Below are positions 27,701 to 36,106 of a stretch of DNA of 46,844 bases, one piece after another (within the stretch, counting starts at the first letter, position 1; each line of letters starts with the position of its first letter). The stretch lies in the NCBI RefSeq assembly GCF_000276805.1, contig NZ_AKXQ01000035.1, positions 1 through 46,844 on the forward strand, given 5' to 3'. Origin of the DNA: Moritella dasanensis ArB 0140 (GTDB taxonomy: Bacteria > Pseudomonadota > Gammaproteobacteria > Enterobacterales > Moritellaceae). The position numbers and the translations under genes were made by a program. A model generated the notes under the pieces. That model worked only from the letters and a program-made list of their open reading frames with translations. It had not been told where the DNA came from and made no database searches.

Positions 27701-30700
27701 CGAAGAAAGCGTTTGCAGATGCACTTACCGATGGTTGGACTGTGAAACAGGCTAAAGCGGCTCCGGTTGCTGTACCACAGCCACAAGTGATTGAAAAAAT
27801 CGTTGAAGTCGAAAGAATTGTTGAAGTTGAACGTATCGTTGAAGTAGAAAAAATTGTCTACGTTAATGCTGACGGTTCACACTCAACAGCTAACAATAGC
27901 AATGTTGTTAATAATGGCGCTAATACTACTGTTGTTAACAATGTCAGTAACAATAGCGATGCCGACCTTGTTGCTTCAATCGAACGTAGTGTTGGTCAGT
28001 TTGTTGCACACCAACAGCAATTATTAAACGTACATGAACAGTTTATGCAAGGTCCTCAAGACTACGCTAAAACAGTGCAGAGTGTACTTGCTGCGCAAAC
28101 GAACAATGCATTACCAGAAAGTTTAGATCGTACTTTGTCTATGTATAACGAGTTCCAATCTGAAACGTTGCGCGTACATGAAACTTATCTGAACAATCAG
28201 ACAAGTCATATGAATACGCTTCTTATTGACTCTGGACGTAATGACATCGCAGCATCTGCGAGCTCTACACCGTTAGCTACGCTTACGCAATCGACACAAG
28301 TTATCGCGCCAGTTACAACTACAGCGGTTAATACGCCTGTAAATAATGTAACTCATACAGCAAGTAATGCCGCTGTTGCATTACAGACGGTGGCATTAGC
28401 GCCTACGCCTGTGAGTGCACCTGTTGTTGTCGCTTCACCAGCCCCTGTGTTAGCTGCGGTTGTTGCTGAACAAGTTGCAACAATTGTTGTTCCTGAGGTT
28501 GTTACTCAAGCGGCTATCGATATCACGACAATTAGCAAAGTGATGTTAGATGTGGTTGCAGATAAAACCGGTTATCCAACTGATATGCTTGAGCTGAGCA
28601 TGGATATGGAAGCTGATTTAGGCATCGATTCTATCAAGCGTGTTGAAATTTTAGGTTCTGTGCAGGAGTTGATCCCAGATCTTCCTGAGCTTAACCCTGA
28701 AGATCTTGCTGAACTACGCACCTTGGGTGAAATTGTCGATTACATGCAATCCAAAGCGCAAGCGGTAATGCCGACAGCTATAGCTATACCAACAGCTATG
28801 CCTGCAGCAGTCACAACGGGTATTGATTTAACGCACATCCAAAACGTTATGTTGGAAGTGGTTGCTGACAAAACCGGTTATCCAACAGATATGCTAGAAC
28901 TGAGCATGGACATGGAAGCTGACTTAGGTATTGATTCAATCAAGCGTGTGGAAATCTTAGGGGCAGTACAGGAAATCATCGCTGATTTACCTGAGCTTAA
29001 CCCAGAAGACCTCGCTGAATTACGTACGCTAGGTGAAATCGTTACTTACATGCAGAGCAAAGCGCCTGTAGCTACGACTGTTTCAGCTGGCAGCTCAGTC
29101 CCTTCGATTGATTTAAACCATATCCAAACAGTAATGATGGATGTAGTCGCAGACAAAACCGGTTATCCAACAGATATGCTAGAACTGAGCATGGATATGG
29201 AAGCTGACTTAGGTATCGATTCAATCAAGCGTGTTGAAATCTTAGGAGCAGTACAGGAAATCATCGCTGATTTACCTGAGCTTAACCCAGAAGACCTCGC
29301 TGAATTACGTACGCTAGGTGAAATCGTTACTTACATGCAGAGCAAAGCGCCTGTAGCTATGACTGTTTCAGCTGACAGCTCAGTCCCTTCGATTGATTTA
29401 AACCATATCCAAACAGTAATGATGGATGTAGTGGCAGACAAAACCGGTTATCCAACAGATATGCTAGAACTGAGCATGGACATGGAAGCTGACTTAGGTA
29501 TCGATTCAATTAAACGTGTTGAGATATTAGGGGCAGTACAGGAGATCATTACTGATTTACCTGAACTAAACCCAGAAGACCTTGCTGAACTGCGTACGCT
29601 AGGTGAAATCGTTAGTTACATGCAGAGTAAAGCACCTGCGGTAGCTGCTGTGGTAGAAAATACAGTAGCAAGCTCAGCACCGTCTATCGATTTGAACCAC
29701 ATCCAAACAGTGATGATGGATGTTGTTGCAGATAAAACTGGTTATCCAACGGACATGCTAGAACTTGGCATGGACATGGAAGCTGATTTAGGTATCGATT
29801 CAATCAAACGTGTTGAAATCTTAGGCGCAGTGCAGGAGATCATTACTGATTTACCTGAGCTAAACCCTGAAGATCTTGCTGAATTACGCACGCTAGGTGA
29901 AATCGTTAGTTACATGCAAAGCAAAGCGCCCGTAGCTGAACATGCACCTGTAGCGACTGTTACAGCAACAGATGTTGTAGCTACAAGCTCATCACCGTCT
30001 ATCGATTTAAACCACATCCAAACTGTGATGATGGAAGTGGTTGCAGACAAAACCGGTTATCCAGTAGACATGTTAGAACTTGCCATGGACATGGAAGCTG
30101 ACCTTGGTATCGATTCAATCAAACGTGTAGAAATTTTAGGTGCGGTACAGGAAATCATCACTGACTTACCTGAGCTTAACCCTGAAGATCTTGCTGAACT
30201 ACGTACGTTAGGTGAAATCGTTAGCTACATGCAGAGCAAAGCTCCTGCAGCTGTAGAAAGTGCACCTACTGCTGTAGCAAGTTCAGCACCGTCTATTGAT
30301 TTAGACCATATCCAAAATGTAATGATGGATGTTGTTGCTGATAAGACTGGTTATCCTGCCAATATGCTTGAATTAGCAATGGACATGGAAGCTGACCTTG
30401 GTATTGATTCAATCAAACGTGTTGAAATTCTAGGTGCGGTACAGGAGATCATTACTGATTTACCTGAACTAAACCCAGAAGACTTAGCGGAACTACGTAC
30501 GTTAGAAGAAATTGTAACTTACATGCAGAGTAAAGCTCGTGGTGTTACTGCAAATGTAGTAGCTAATCATGAACCTGAAAAAAGCGCAGTGTCAGATGCA
30601 TTTATGCAAAGCAATGTTGCAACTATTACAGCTGCCGCAGAACACAAAGCAGAGTTTAAACCAGCGCCGAGCGCAACGGTTGCAATCTCGCGTCTAAGCT

Positions 30701-33216
30701 CTATCAGTAAAATAAGCCAAAATTGCCAAGGCGCTAATGCCTTAATCGTGGCTGATGGCACTGATAATGCAGTGTTACTCGCAGACCACCTACTGCAAAC
30801 TGGCTGGAATGTAACTGCATTGCAACCAACTTGGGTAGCAGTAACAACGACGAAAGCATTTAATAAATCAGTAAACCTGGTGAGCTTAAATAGCGTTGAT
30901 GAAACTGAAATCAACAACATCATTGCTGCTAACGCACAACTGGATGCAGTTATCTATCTGCACGCAAGTAGCGAAATTAATGCTATCGAATACCCACAAG
31001 CATCTAAGCAAGGCCTGATGTTAGCCTTCTTATTAGCGAAATTGAGTAAAGTAACTCAAGCCGCTAAAGTGCGTGGTTCTTTCATGGTAGTTACTCAGCA
31101 GGGCGGTTCACTTGGTTTTAGCAACGACGCACAAGCTGACCTAATACAGACTGACCTAGTACAAAGCGGCTTAAACGGTTTAGTTAAAACACTGTCACAC
31201 GAATGGGATAACGTATTCTGTCGTGCGGTAGATATGCCAACATCATTAGCTGCAGCGCAAGTCGCAACTCTTGTTTGTGATGAGCTGCTTGACGCAGATA
31301 GCGTGTTAACTGAAGTTGGTTATCAACAAACAGCGAAAAAGGCTGTTGAACGCATTACCTTAACGGGTGTTGCGACTGACAGTTATGCACTGACTGCTGG
31401 TAATAACATTGACGCTAATTCGGTATTCTTAGTGAGTGGTGGCGCAAAAGGCGTAACAGCGCATTGCGTAGTGCGTATTGCTAAAGAGTACCAAGCGAAG
31501 TTTATTTTATTGGGACGTTCAACCTTCTCGAATGATGAACCAAGCTGGGCACACGGTATTAACGATGAAGCGGCCTTGAAGAAAGCGGCGATGCAAGCGT
31601 TGATCGCCGCGGGTGATAAACCAACACCAGCGAAGATCGTGCAACTGATTAAACCTATTCAAGCTAACCGTGAAATTGCGCAAACATTAACTGCCATTAC
31701 GGCGGCTGGTGGCCAAGCTGAATATGTTTCTGCTGACGTAACCAATGCAGCAAACGTACAAACGGCAGTAAAACCGGTTATTGCTAAATTTGGTGATATT
31801 ACTGGCATCATTCATGGCGCGGGTGTTTTAGCTGACCAATTCATTGAGCAAAAAACACTAAGCGATTTTGAGTCTGTATACAGCACTAAAATCGATGGTT
31901 TGTTATCGTTGTTATCAGTAACTGAAGCAAGCAACATCAAGCAATTGGTCTTGTTCTCGTCAGCGGCTGGTTTCTACGGTAACCCTGGCCAATCTGATTA
32001 CTCGATTGCCAATGAGATCTTAAACAAAACGGCATACCGCTTTAAATCATTGCACCCACAAGCACAGGTTCTGAGCTTTAACTGGGGTCCTTGGGACGGC
32101 GGCATGGTAACGCCAGAGCTGAAGCGTATGTTTGATCAACGTGGTGTTTACATTATTCCACTTGATGCCGGTGCGCAGTTGTTACTGAATGAACTAGCCG
32201 CTAATGATAACCGTTGTCCACAAATCCTCGTGGGTAATGACTTATCTAAAGATGCTGCTGATGAAAAGAGTACTGCTGTAAAAAAGCCACAAGTTAGTCG
32301 TTTATCAGATGCTTTAGTAACTAAAAGCATCAAAGCGACTAACAGTGACTCTTTGAACGATCATTTTCAAGTGAACGACAACCGCTTTTTAGCTGACCAC
32401 ATGATCAAAGGCAATCAGGTATTACCAACGGTATGCGCGATTGCTTGGATGAGTGATGCAGCACAAGCAACTTATAGTAACCGAGACTGTGCATTGAAAT
32501 ATGTCGGTTTCGAAGACTATAAACTGTTTAAAGGCGTGGTTTTTGATGGTAATGAGGCGGCGGATTATCAAATCCAATTGTCGCCTGTGACCGCTGTTTC
32601 AGAACATGAAACAGTAGTCCGTATTGCCGCAAAAGTGTTTAGCCTGAAAAACGATGGTAAACCGGTATTTCATTATGCCGCAACAATATTGTTAGCTTCT
32701 CAGCCGCTTGATGCGGTGACGGTTCAATTACCGGCATTAGCTGTAGATATTAACAATTTGGTTAGCGATGAAGCACAAGCGTTATACAGCAATGGCACCT
32801 TGTTCCACGGTGAAAGTCTGCAGGGTATTAAGCAGATATTACGTTGTGACGACAAGGGCCTGCTATTGGCTTGTCAGATAACAGATGTTGCAGCAGCTAA
32901 GCAGGGGTCATTCCCCATCGCTGCCAACAATATCTTTGCTAATGATTTGGTTTATCAGGCGATGTTGGTCTGGGTACGCAAGCAATTTGGTTTAGGTAGC
33001 TTACCGTCGGTGACAGCTGCTTGGACTGTGTATCGTGAAGTGGCTGTAGATGAAGTATTTTATCTGCAACTCAATGTTGTTGAACATGATCTATTGGGTT
33101 CTCGCGGCAGTAAAGCCCGCTGTGATATTCAATTGATTGCTGCAGACATGCAGTTACTTGCAGAAGTTAAATCAGCGCAAGTTAGTGTCAGCGACATTTT
33201 GAACGATATGTCTTGA
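24793..33216 (+). CDS. pfaA: PUFA synthase subunit PfaA (KS-MAT-7xACP-KR-hot dog)
   Basis: This 2807-residue multidomain protein primes and extends the PUFA chain. The ketosynthase has Cys229 (DAACAGS), His364 (GHGTG) and His404 (IGHTKAAAG). The malonyl transferase follows, with Ser703 in GHSFGEL. At about residues 999-1023 is a repetitive EKIVEVER linker, then seven tandem ACPs with phosphopantetheine serines at 1280, 1382, 1477, 1572, 1670, 1775 and 1873 (each in LGIDSIKR). The ketoreductase spans about 2205-2450 (LVSGGAKGV; Tyr2403). The C-terminal ~280 residues form a dehydratase-like hot-dog region with His2536 in LADHMIKGNQVLPT. An AGGAG site precedes the start. The ACPs need a PfaE-type transferase, which is not in the window. 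Confidence 0.97.
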   Translation: MAKKNTTSVKHAKDVLSSDDQQLNSRLQECPIAIIGMASVFADAKNLDQFWDNIVDSVDAIIDVPSDRWNIDDHYSADKKAADKTYCKRGGFIPELDFDPMEFGLPPNILELTDIAQLLSLIVARDVLSDAGIGSDYDHDKIGITLGVGGGQKQISPLTSRLQGPVLEKVLKAAGIDEDDRGMIIEKFKKAYIGWEENSFPGMLGNVIAGRIANRFDFGGTNCVVDAACAGSLAAVKMAISDLLEYRSEVMISGGVCCDNSPFMYMSFSKTPAFTTNDDIRPFDDDSKGMLVGEGIGMMAFKRLEDAERDGDRIYSVLKGIGTSSDGRFKSIYAPRPDGQAKALKRAYEDAGFAPETCGLIEGHGTGTKAGDAAEFAGLTQHFGAASDEKQHIALGSVKSQIGHTKAAAGSAGMIKAALALHHKILPATIHIDKPSEALDIKNSPLFLNSETRPWMPREDGIPRRAGISSFGFGGTNFHIILEEYRPAHDSAYRLNSVTQTVLISANDQQGIIAELNNWRSKLAVDADLQPFVFNELVTTWPLNTPAIDQARLGFVARNANEALVMINAALKQFSVNADKATWSVPTGVYYRQAGIDATGKVVALFSGQGSQYVNMGRDLTCNFPSMMHSAAAMDKQFGAAGLGQLSAVTYPIPVYTDADRKLQEEQLRLTQHAQPAIGCFSVGLFKTFQQAGFNADFTAGHSFGELTALWAAGVLSDSDYMMLARSRGQAMAAPEQQDFDAGKMAAVVGDPQQVAVIIDTIDDVSIANYNSNNQVVIAGTSEQVAVAITTLGKAGFKVVPLPVSAAFHTPLVGHAQKPFAKAVDNAKFNAPSIPVFANGTGLVHSTKPNEIKKSLKKHMLESVHFNQEIDNIYADGGRVFIEFGPKNVLTKLVENILNDKSDAVAIAVNANPKQPADVQMRQAALQMAVLGVALDNIDPYDAVKRPLTAPKKSPMLMKLTGAAYVSPKTKKAFADALTDGWTVKQAKAAPVAVPQPQVIEKIVEVERIVEVERIVEVEKIVYVNADGSHSTANNSNVVNNGANTTVVNNVSNNSDADLVASIERSVGQFVAHQQQLLNVHEQFMQGPQDYAKTVQSVLAAQTNNALPESLDRTLSMYNEFQSETLRVHETYLNNQTSHMNTLLIDSGRNDIAASASSTPLATLTQSTQVIAPVTTTAVNTPVNNVTHTASNAAVALQTVALAPTPVSAPVVVASPAPVLAAVVAEQVATIVVPEVVTQAAIDITTISKVMLDVVADKTGYPTDMLELSMDMEADLGIDSIKRVEILGSVQELIPDLPELNPEDLAELRTLGEIVDYMQSKAQAVMPTAIAIPTAMPAAVTTGIDLTHIQNVMLEVVADKTGYPTDMLELSMDMEADLGIDSIKRVEILGAVQEIIADLPELNPEDLAELRTLGEIVTYMQSKAPVATTVSAGSSVPSIDLNHIQTVMMDVVADKTGYPTDMLELSMDMEADLGIDSIKRVEILGAVQEIIADLPELNPEDLAELRTLGEIVTYMQSKAPVAMTVSADSSVPSIDLNHIQTVMMDVVADKTGYPTDMLELSMDMEADLGIDSIKRVEILGAVQEIITDLPELNPEDLAELRTLGEIVSYMQSKAPAVAAVVENTVASSAPSIDLNHIQTVMMDVVADKTGYPTDMLELGMDMEADLGIDSIKRVEILGAVQEIITDLPELNPEDLAELRTLGEIVSYMQSKAPVAEHAPVATVTATDVVATSSSPSIDLNHIQTVMMEVVADKTGYPVDMLELAMDMEADLGIDSIKRVEILGAVQEIITDLPELNPEDLAELRTLGEIVSYMQSKAPAAVESAPTAVASSAPSIDLDHIQNVMMDVVADKTGYPANMLELAMDMEADLGIDSIKRVEILGAVQEIITDLPELNPEDLAELRTLEEIVTYMQSKARGVTANVVANHEPEKSAVSDAFMQSNVATITAAAEHKAEFKPAPSATVAISRLSSISKISQNCQGANALIVADGTDNAVLLADHLLQTGWNVTALQPTWVAVTTTKAFNKSVNLVSLNSVDETEINNIIAANAQLDAVIYLHASSEINAIEYPQASKQGLMLAFLLAKLSKVTQAAKVRGSFMVVTQQGGSLGFSNDAQADLIQTDLVQSGLNGLVKTLSHEWDNVFCRAVDMPTSLAAAQVATLVCDELLDADSVLTEVGYQQTAKKAVERITLTGVATDSYALTAGNNIDANSVFLVSGGAKGVTAHCVVRIAKEYQAKFILLGRSTFSNDEPSWAHGINDEAALKKAAMQALIAAGDKPTPAKIVQLIKPIQANREIAQTLTAITAAGGQAEYVSADVTNAANVQTAVKPVIAKFGDITGIIHGAGVLADQFIEQKTLSDFESVYSTKIDGLLSLLSVTEASNIKQLVLFSSAAGFYGNPGQSDYSIANEILNKTAYRFKSLHPQAQVLSFNWGPWDGGMVTPELKRMFDQRGVYIIPLDAGAQLLLNELAANDNRCPQILVGNDLSKDAADEKSTAVKKPQVSRLSDALVTKSIKATNSDSLNDHFQVNDNRFLADHMIKGNQVLPTVCAIAWMSDAAQATYSNRDCALKYVGFEDYKLFKGVVFDGNEAADYQIQLSPVTAVSEHETVVRIAAKVFSLKNDGKPVFHYAATILLASQPLDAVTVQLPALAVDINNLVSDEAQALYSNGTLFHGESLQGIKQILRCDDKGLLLACQITDVAAAKQGSFPIAANNIFANDLVYQAMLVWVRKQFGLGSLPSVTAAWTVYREVAVDEVFYLQLNVVEHDLLGSRGSKARCDIQLIAADMQLLAEVKSAQVSVSDILNDMS
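28520..30535 (+). repeat. Seven tandem ACP-coding repeats within pfaA
   Basis: Units recur every 285-316 bases, with the linker lengths varying. Units 2, 3 and 4 are nearly identical in nucleotide sequence with an exact 285-base period: AGCAAAGCGCCTGTAGCT recurs at 29056 and 29341, including third codon positions. This indicates recent duplication or conversion. Units 1, 6 and 7 are more diverged. Confidence 0.93.
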
Positions 33217-33241
33217 GCTAGTCAGTAACAAAATTTATACG

Positions 33242-33277
33242 ATAGACGTCATGGTTAGCATGGCGTCTATTTTTCTT
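33242..33277 (+). terminator. Terminator-like hairpin between pfaA and pfaB
   Basis: ATAGACGTCAT at 33242-33252 pairs with ATGGCGTCTAT at 33260-33270 (one G-U pair) over a 7-base loop and is followed by TTTTCTT. It starts 26 bases after the pfaA stop. As pfaB lies downstream on the same strand, it may reduce rather than end transcription, or pfaB may have its own promoter. Confidence 0.7.
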
Positions 33278-33321
33278 AATCACTTTTCTTAATTAGTTGT
33301 GATTAAAAAATTTAATAATAT

Positions 33322-33375
33322 TAATAACTAAAAGTGATTGCTTTAAACCAGACGAATCAGCGCTTTTAGTTATTA
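33322..33375 (+). promoter_or_regulatory. Second hairpin immediately upstream of pfaB
   Basis: AATAACTAAAAG at 33323-33334 is perfectly complementary to CTTTTAGTTATT at 33363-33374; one more pair outside and a wobble plus a G-C pair inside extend the stem to about 15 bp. It ends about 28 bases before the pfaB start. It could stabilise the pfaB message or be an operator. Confidence 0.45.
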
Positions 33376-33403
33376 CTATTCGAAATAGGATATTAAAGAG
33401 AAT

Positions 33404-36037
33404 ATGACGGAATTAGCTGTTATTGGTATGGGTGCTAAATTTAGCGGACAGGACAATATTGATCGTGTTGAACGTGCTTTTTATCAAGGTGCTTATGTAG
33501 ATAATGTTAGCCGCGTTAGTACCGACTCTAACGTTATTAGCGATGGCGAAGAACAAGTTATTACTGCTGCGACAGTACTTAACTCTGTCGGTCTACTCGC
33601 GCAAACGAATCAGTTACACATGTCGGATATCGCGGTATTGCTTATTGCAGATATGAGCAGTGATGTTGATAACCAACTTGTAGCGCAAGTGACACAACAG
33701 TGTGCTAGCTGTGTTGTTATTACTGATCTAGGCCAAGCATTAAAGCAAGCAACAGATTTAGTCGATAATCAAGACTGTCCTGTGGCTGTGATTGGTATGA
33801 ATAACTCGGTTAATGCACCTCGTAATGATATTGAAGCTGCGACGACTGCAACTAAAACTGCAACAATCAGCTTTGATGAAACCTTCATTGGTTATAGCAG
33901 TGTAGCTGGATTCGCTAGTTTACTTATCGCTTCAACTACGTTTGCCAATGCTAAGCAATGTTATATATATGCCAATATTAAAGGTTTCGCTCAGTCGGGT
34001 GTAAGTGCTCAATTTAACGCTGCAAACATTACCGATACTGCAAACATCGCATTACAGCAAGCTGGCATGAATGCAGAGCAGGTTGGTTTGTTAGAAGTTT
34101 CAGCAGTCGCTGATTCGGCAATTGCACTGTCTGAAAGTCAGGGCTTAATGTCTGCTTATCATCATACGCAAACTTTGCATACTGCATTAAGCAGTGCCCG
34201 TAGTGTGACTGGCGAAGGCGGTTGTTTCTCGCAGGTCGCAGGTTTATTGAAATGTGTGATCAGTTTGCATCAGCGTTATATTCCGGCGATTAAAGATTGG
34301 CAACAGCCGAGTGATACTCAAATGTCACAATGGCAGCAATCACCATTTTATATGCCTGTTGATGCTCGACCTTGGTTTCCACATACTGATGGTTCTGCAC
34401 ACGTTGCGGCTTATAGTTGTGTATCTGCTAACAGCTATTGCCACATTCTTTTACAAGAAAATGACTTAACTGAAAGCAAGCTTCAAACACTTGAACAAAA
34501 CCATCCAGTAGCTGATCTGCGGACTAATGGTTACTTTGCATCGAGCGAGTTAGCACTAGTTATTTTACAAGGTAATAGCGAAGCACAATTACGTAGTGAA
34601 TTAGAGACTATTGCTGGGCAGTTAAGTACTACTGGTATAAATACTGCCGATATTAAACAGATCGCGGCTGATTGTTATGCCCGAAATGATACGGACAAAG
34701 CCTATAGTGCAGTACTTATTGCCGAGACTGTTGAAGAGTTAAGCAAAGAGATCACTTTAGCGTTTGCTGGTATTGCTAGCGTGTTTAATGGTGATGCTAA
34801 AGAATGGAAAACCCCGAAGGGCAGTTACTTTACTGCGTCGCCAGCTAACAAAAACGCTGCAAACCCAGATTCAAATAACAGCACACAGAATGGCGTCACC
34901 TTCATGTACCCAGGTATTGGCGCTACGTATGTTGGTTTAGGGCGTGATCTATTTCATCTATTCCCACAGATTTATCAGCCTGTAGCGGCTTTAGCCGATG
35001 ACATTGCTGCCACGCTAAAAGATACCTTACTTAATCCACGCAGCATTAGCCGTTATAGCTTTAAAGAACTCAAGCAGCTGGATTTAGATCTACGCGGCAA
35101 CTTAGCCAATATCGCTGAAGCCGGTGTAGGTTTTGCTTGCGTATTTACCAAGGTATTTGAAGAAGTCTTTGCCGTTAAAGCTGACTTTGCTACAGGTTAT
35201 AGCATGGGCGAAGTAAGCATGTATGCGGCGTTAGGCTGCTGGCAACAACCGGGATTGATGAGTGCTCGTTTAGCGCAATCGAATACCTTTAATCATCAAC
35301 TTTGCGGCGAGTTAAGAACATTACGTCAGCATTGGGGTATGGATGATGTTGCTAACGGTACGTTCGAGCAGATCTGGGAAACTTATACTATTAAAGCAAC
35401 GATTGAACAGGTTGAAATTGCCTCTGCAGATGAAGATCGTGTGTATTGCACCATTATCAATACGCCCGATAGTCTGCTGTTAGCGGGTTATCCAGAAGCC
35501 TGTCAGCGAGTCATTAAAAATTTAGGTGTCCGCGCAATGGCATTAAACATGGCGAACGCAATTCATAGCGCGCCAGCGTATGCCGAATATGAACATATGG
35601 TTGAGTTATATCATATGGACGTTACACCGCGTATTAATACCAAAATGTATTCAAGTTCGTGTTATTTACCTATTCCACAGCGCAGCAAAGCCATTTCGCA
35701 CAGTATTGCTAAATGCTTGTGTGATGTGGTGGATTTCCCGCGTTTGGTTAATACCTTACACGATAAAGGTGCGCGGGTATTTATTGAGATGGGCCCCGGC
35801 CGTTCTTTATGCAGCTGGGTAGATAAGATCTTGTTGAATGAAAAGAATAAAAATAATGGCGAGCAGGACAGTCGCCATGTTGCCGTCCCTGTGAATGCCA
35901 AAGGCACCAGTGATGAACTTACTTATATTCGCGCGATTGCTAAGTTAATTAGCCATGGCGTGAATTTGAATTTAGATAGCTTGTTTAACGGGTCAATCCT
36001 GGTTAAAGCCGGTTATTTTGACAATGCTCACGAATAA
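33404..36037 (+). CDS. pfaB: PUFA synthase subunit PfaB (decayed KS plus acyltransferase)
   Basis: The 877-residue protein has an active acyltransferase domain at about residues 490-830, with Ser600 in GYSMGEVS and His721 in NAIHSAPAY. The first ~370 residues follow the outline of a ketosynthase (start ELAVIGMGAKFSG; RPWFPHTDGSAHVAAYSCVSANSYCHILL near the end) but lack the active-site Cys and the GHGTG motif, so this part is structural or lost. PfaB is known from other clusters to influence which PUFA is made. An AAAGAGA ribosome site lies 2 bases before the ATG region. Confidence 0.95.
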   Translation: MTELAVIGMGAKFSGQDNIDRVERAFYQGAYVDNVSRVSTDSNVISDGEEQVITAATVLNSVGLLAQTNQLHMSDIAVLLIADMSSDVDNQLVAQVTQQCASCVVITDLGQALKQATDLVDNQDCPVAVIGMNNSVNAPRNDIEAATTATKTATISFDETFIGYSSVAGFASLLIASTTFANAKQCYIYANIKGFAQSGVSAQFNAANITDTANIALQQAGMNAEQVGLLEVSAVADSAIALSESQGLMSAYHHTQTLHTALSSARSVTGEGGCFSQVAGLLKCVISLHQRYIPAIKDWQQPSDTQMSQWQQSPFYMPVDARPWFPHTDGSAHVAAYSCVSANSYCHILLQENDLTESKLQTLEQNHPVADLRTNGYFASSELALVILQGNSEAQLRSELETIAGQLSTTGINTADIKQIAADCYARNDTDKAYSAVLIAETVEELSKEITLAFAGIASVFNGDAKEWKTPKGSYFTASPANKNAANPDSNNSTQNGVTFMYPGIGATYVGLGRDLFHLFPQIYQPVAALADDIAATLKDTLLNPRSISRYSFKELKQLDLDLRGNLANIAEAGVGFACVFTKVFEEVFAVKADFATGYSMGEVSMYAALGCWQQPGLMSARLAQSNTFNHQLCGELRTLRQHWGMDDVANGTFEQIWETYTIKATIEQVEIASADEDRVYCTIINTPDSLLLAGYPEACQRVIKNLGVRAMALNMANAIHSAPAYAEYEHMVELYHMDVTPRINTKMYSSSCYLPIPQRSKAISHSIAKCLCDVVDFPRLVNTLHDKGARVFIEMGPGRSLCSWVDKILLNEKNKNNGEQDSRHVAVPVNAKGTSDELTYIRAIAKLISHGVNLNLDSLFNGSILVKAGYFDNAHE

Positions 36038-36106
36038 CAGATACAGATAAATAGATCAGGTGGGGGTTTCCTCATCCGTTCAAATATGGATTTAAAGAGA
36101 GTAATT

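Noticed and set aside
28520-30535. Regular repeats that could suggest a CRISPR array
   Set aside because: The units are about 285-316 bases, in frame, and each encodes an ACP.
36086-36106. Earlier pfaC start
   Set aside because: It lacks a ribosome site, while AAAGAGAG sits correctly before the Met at 36107, where homology begins.
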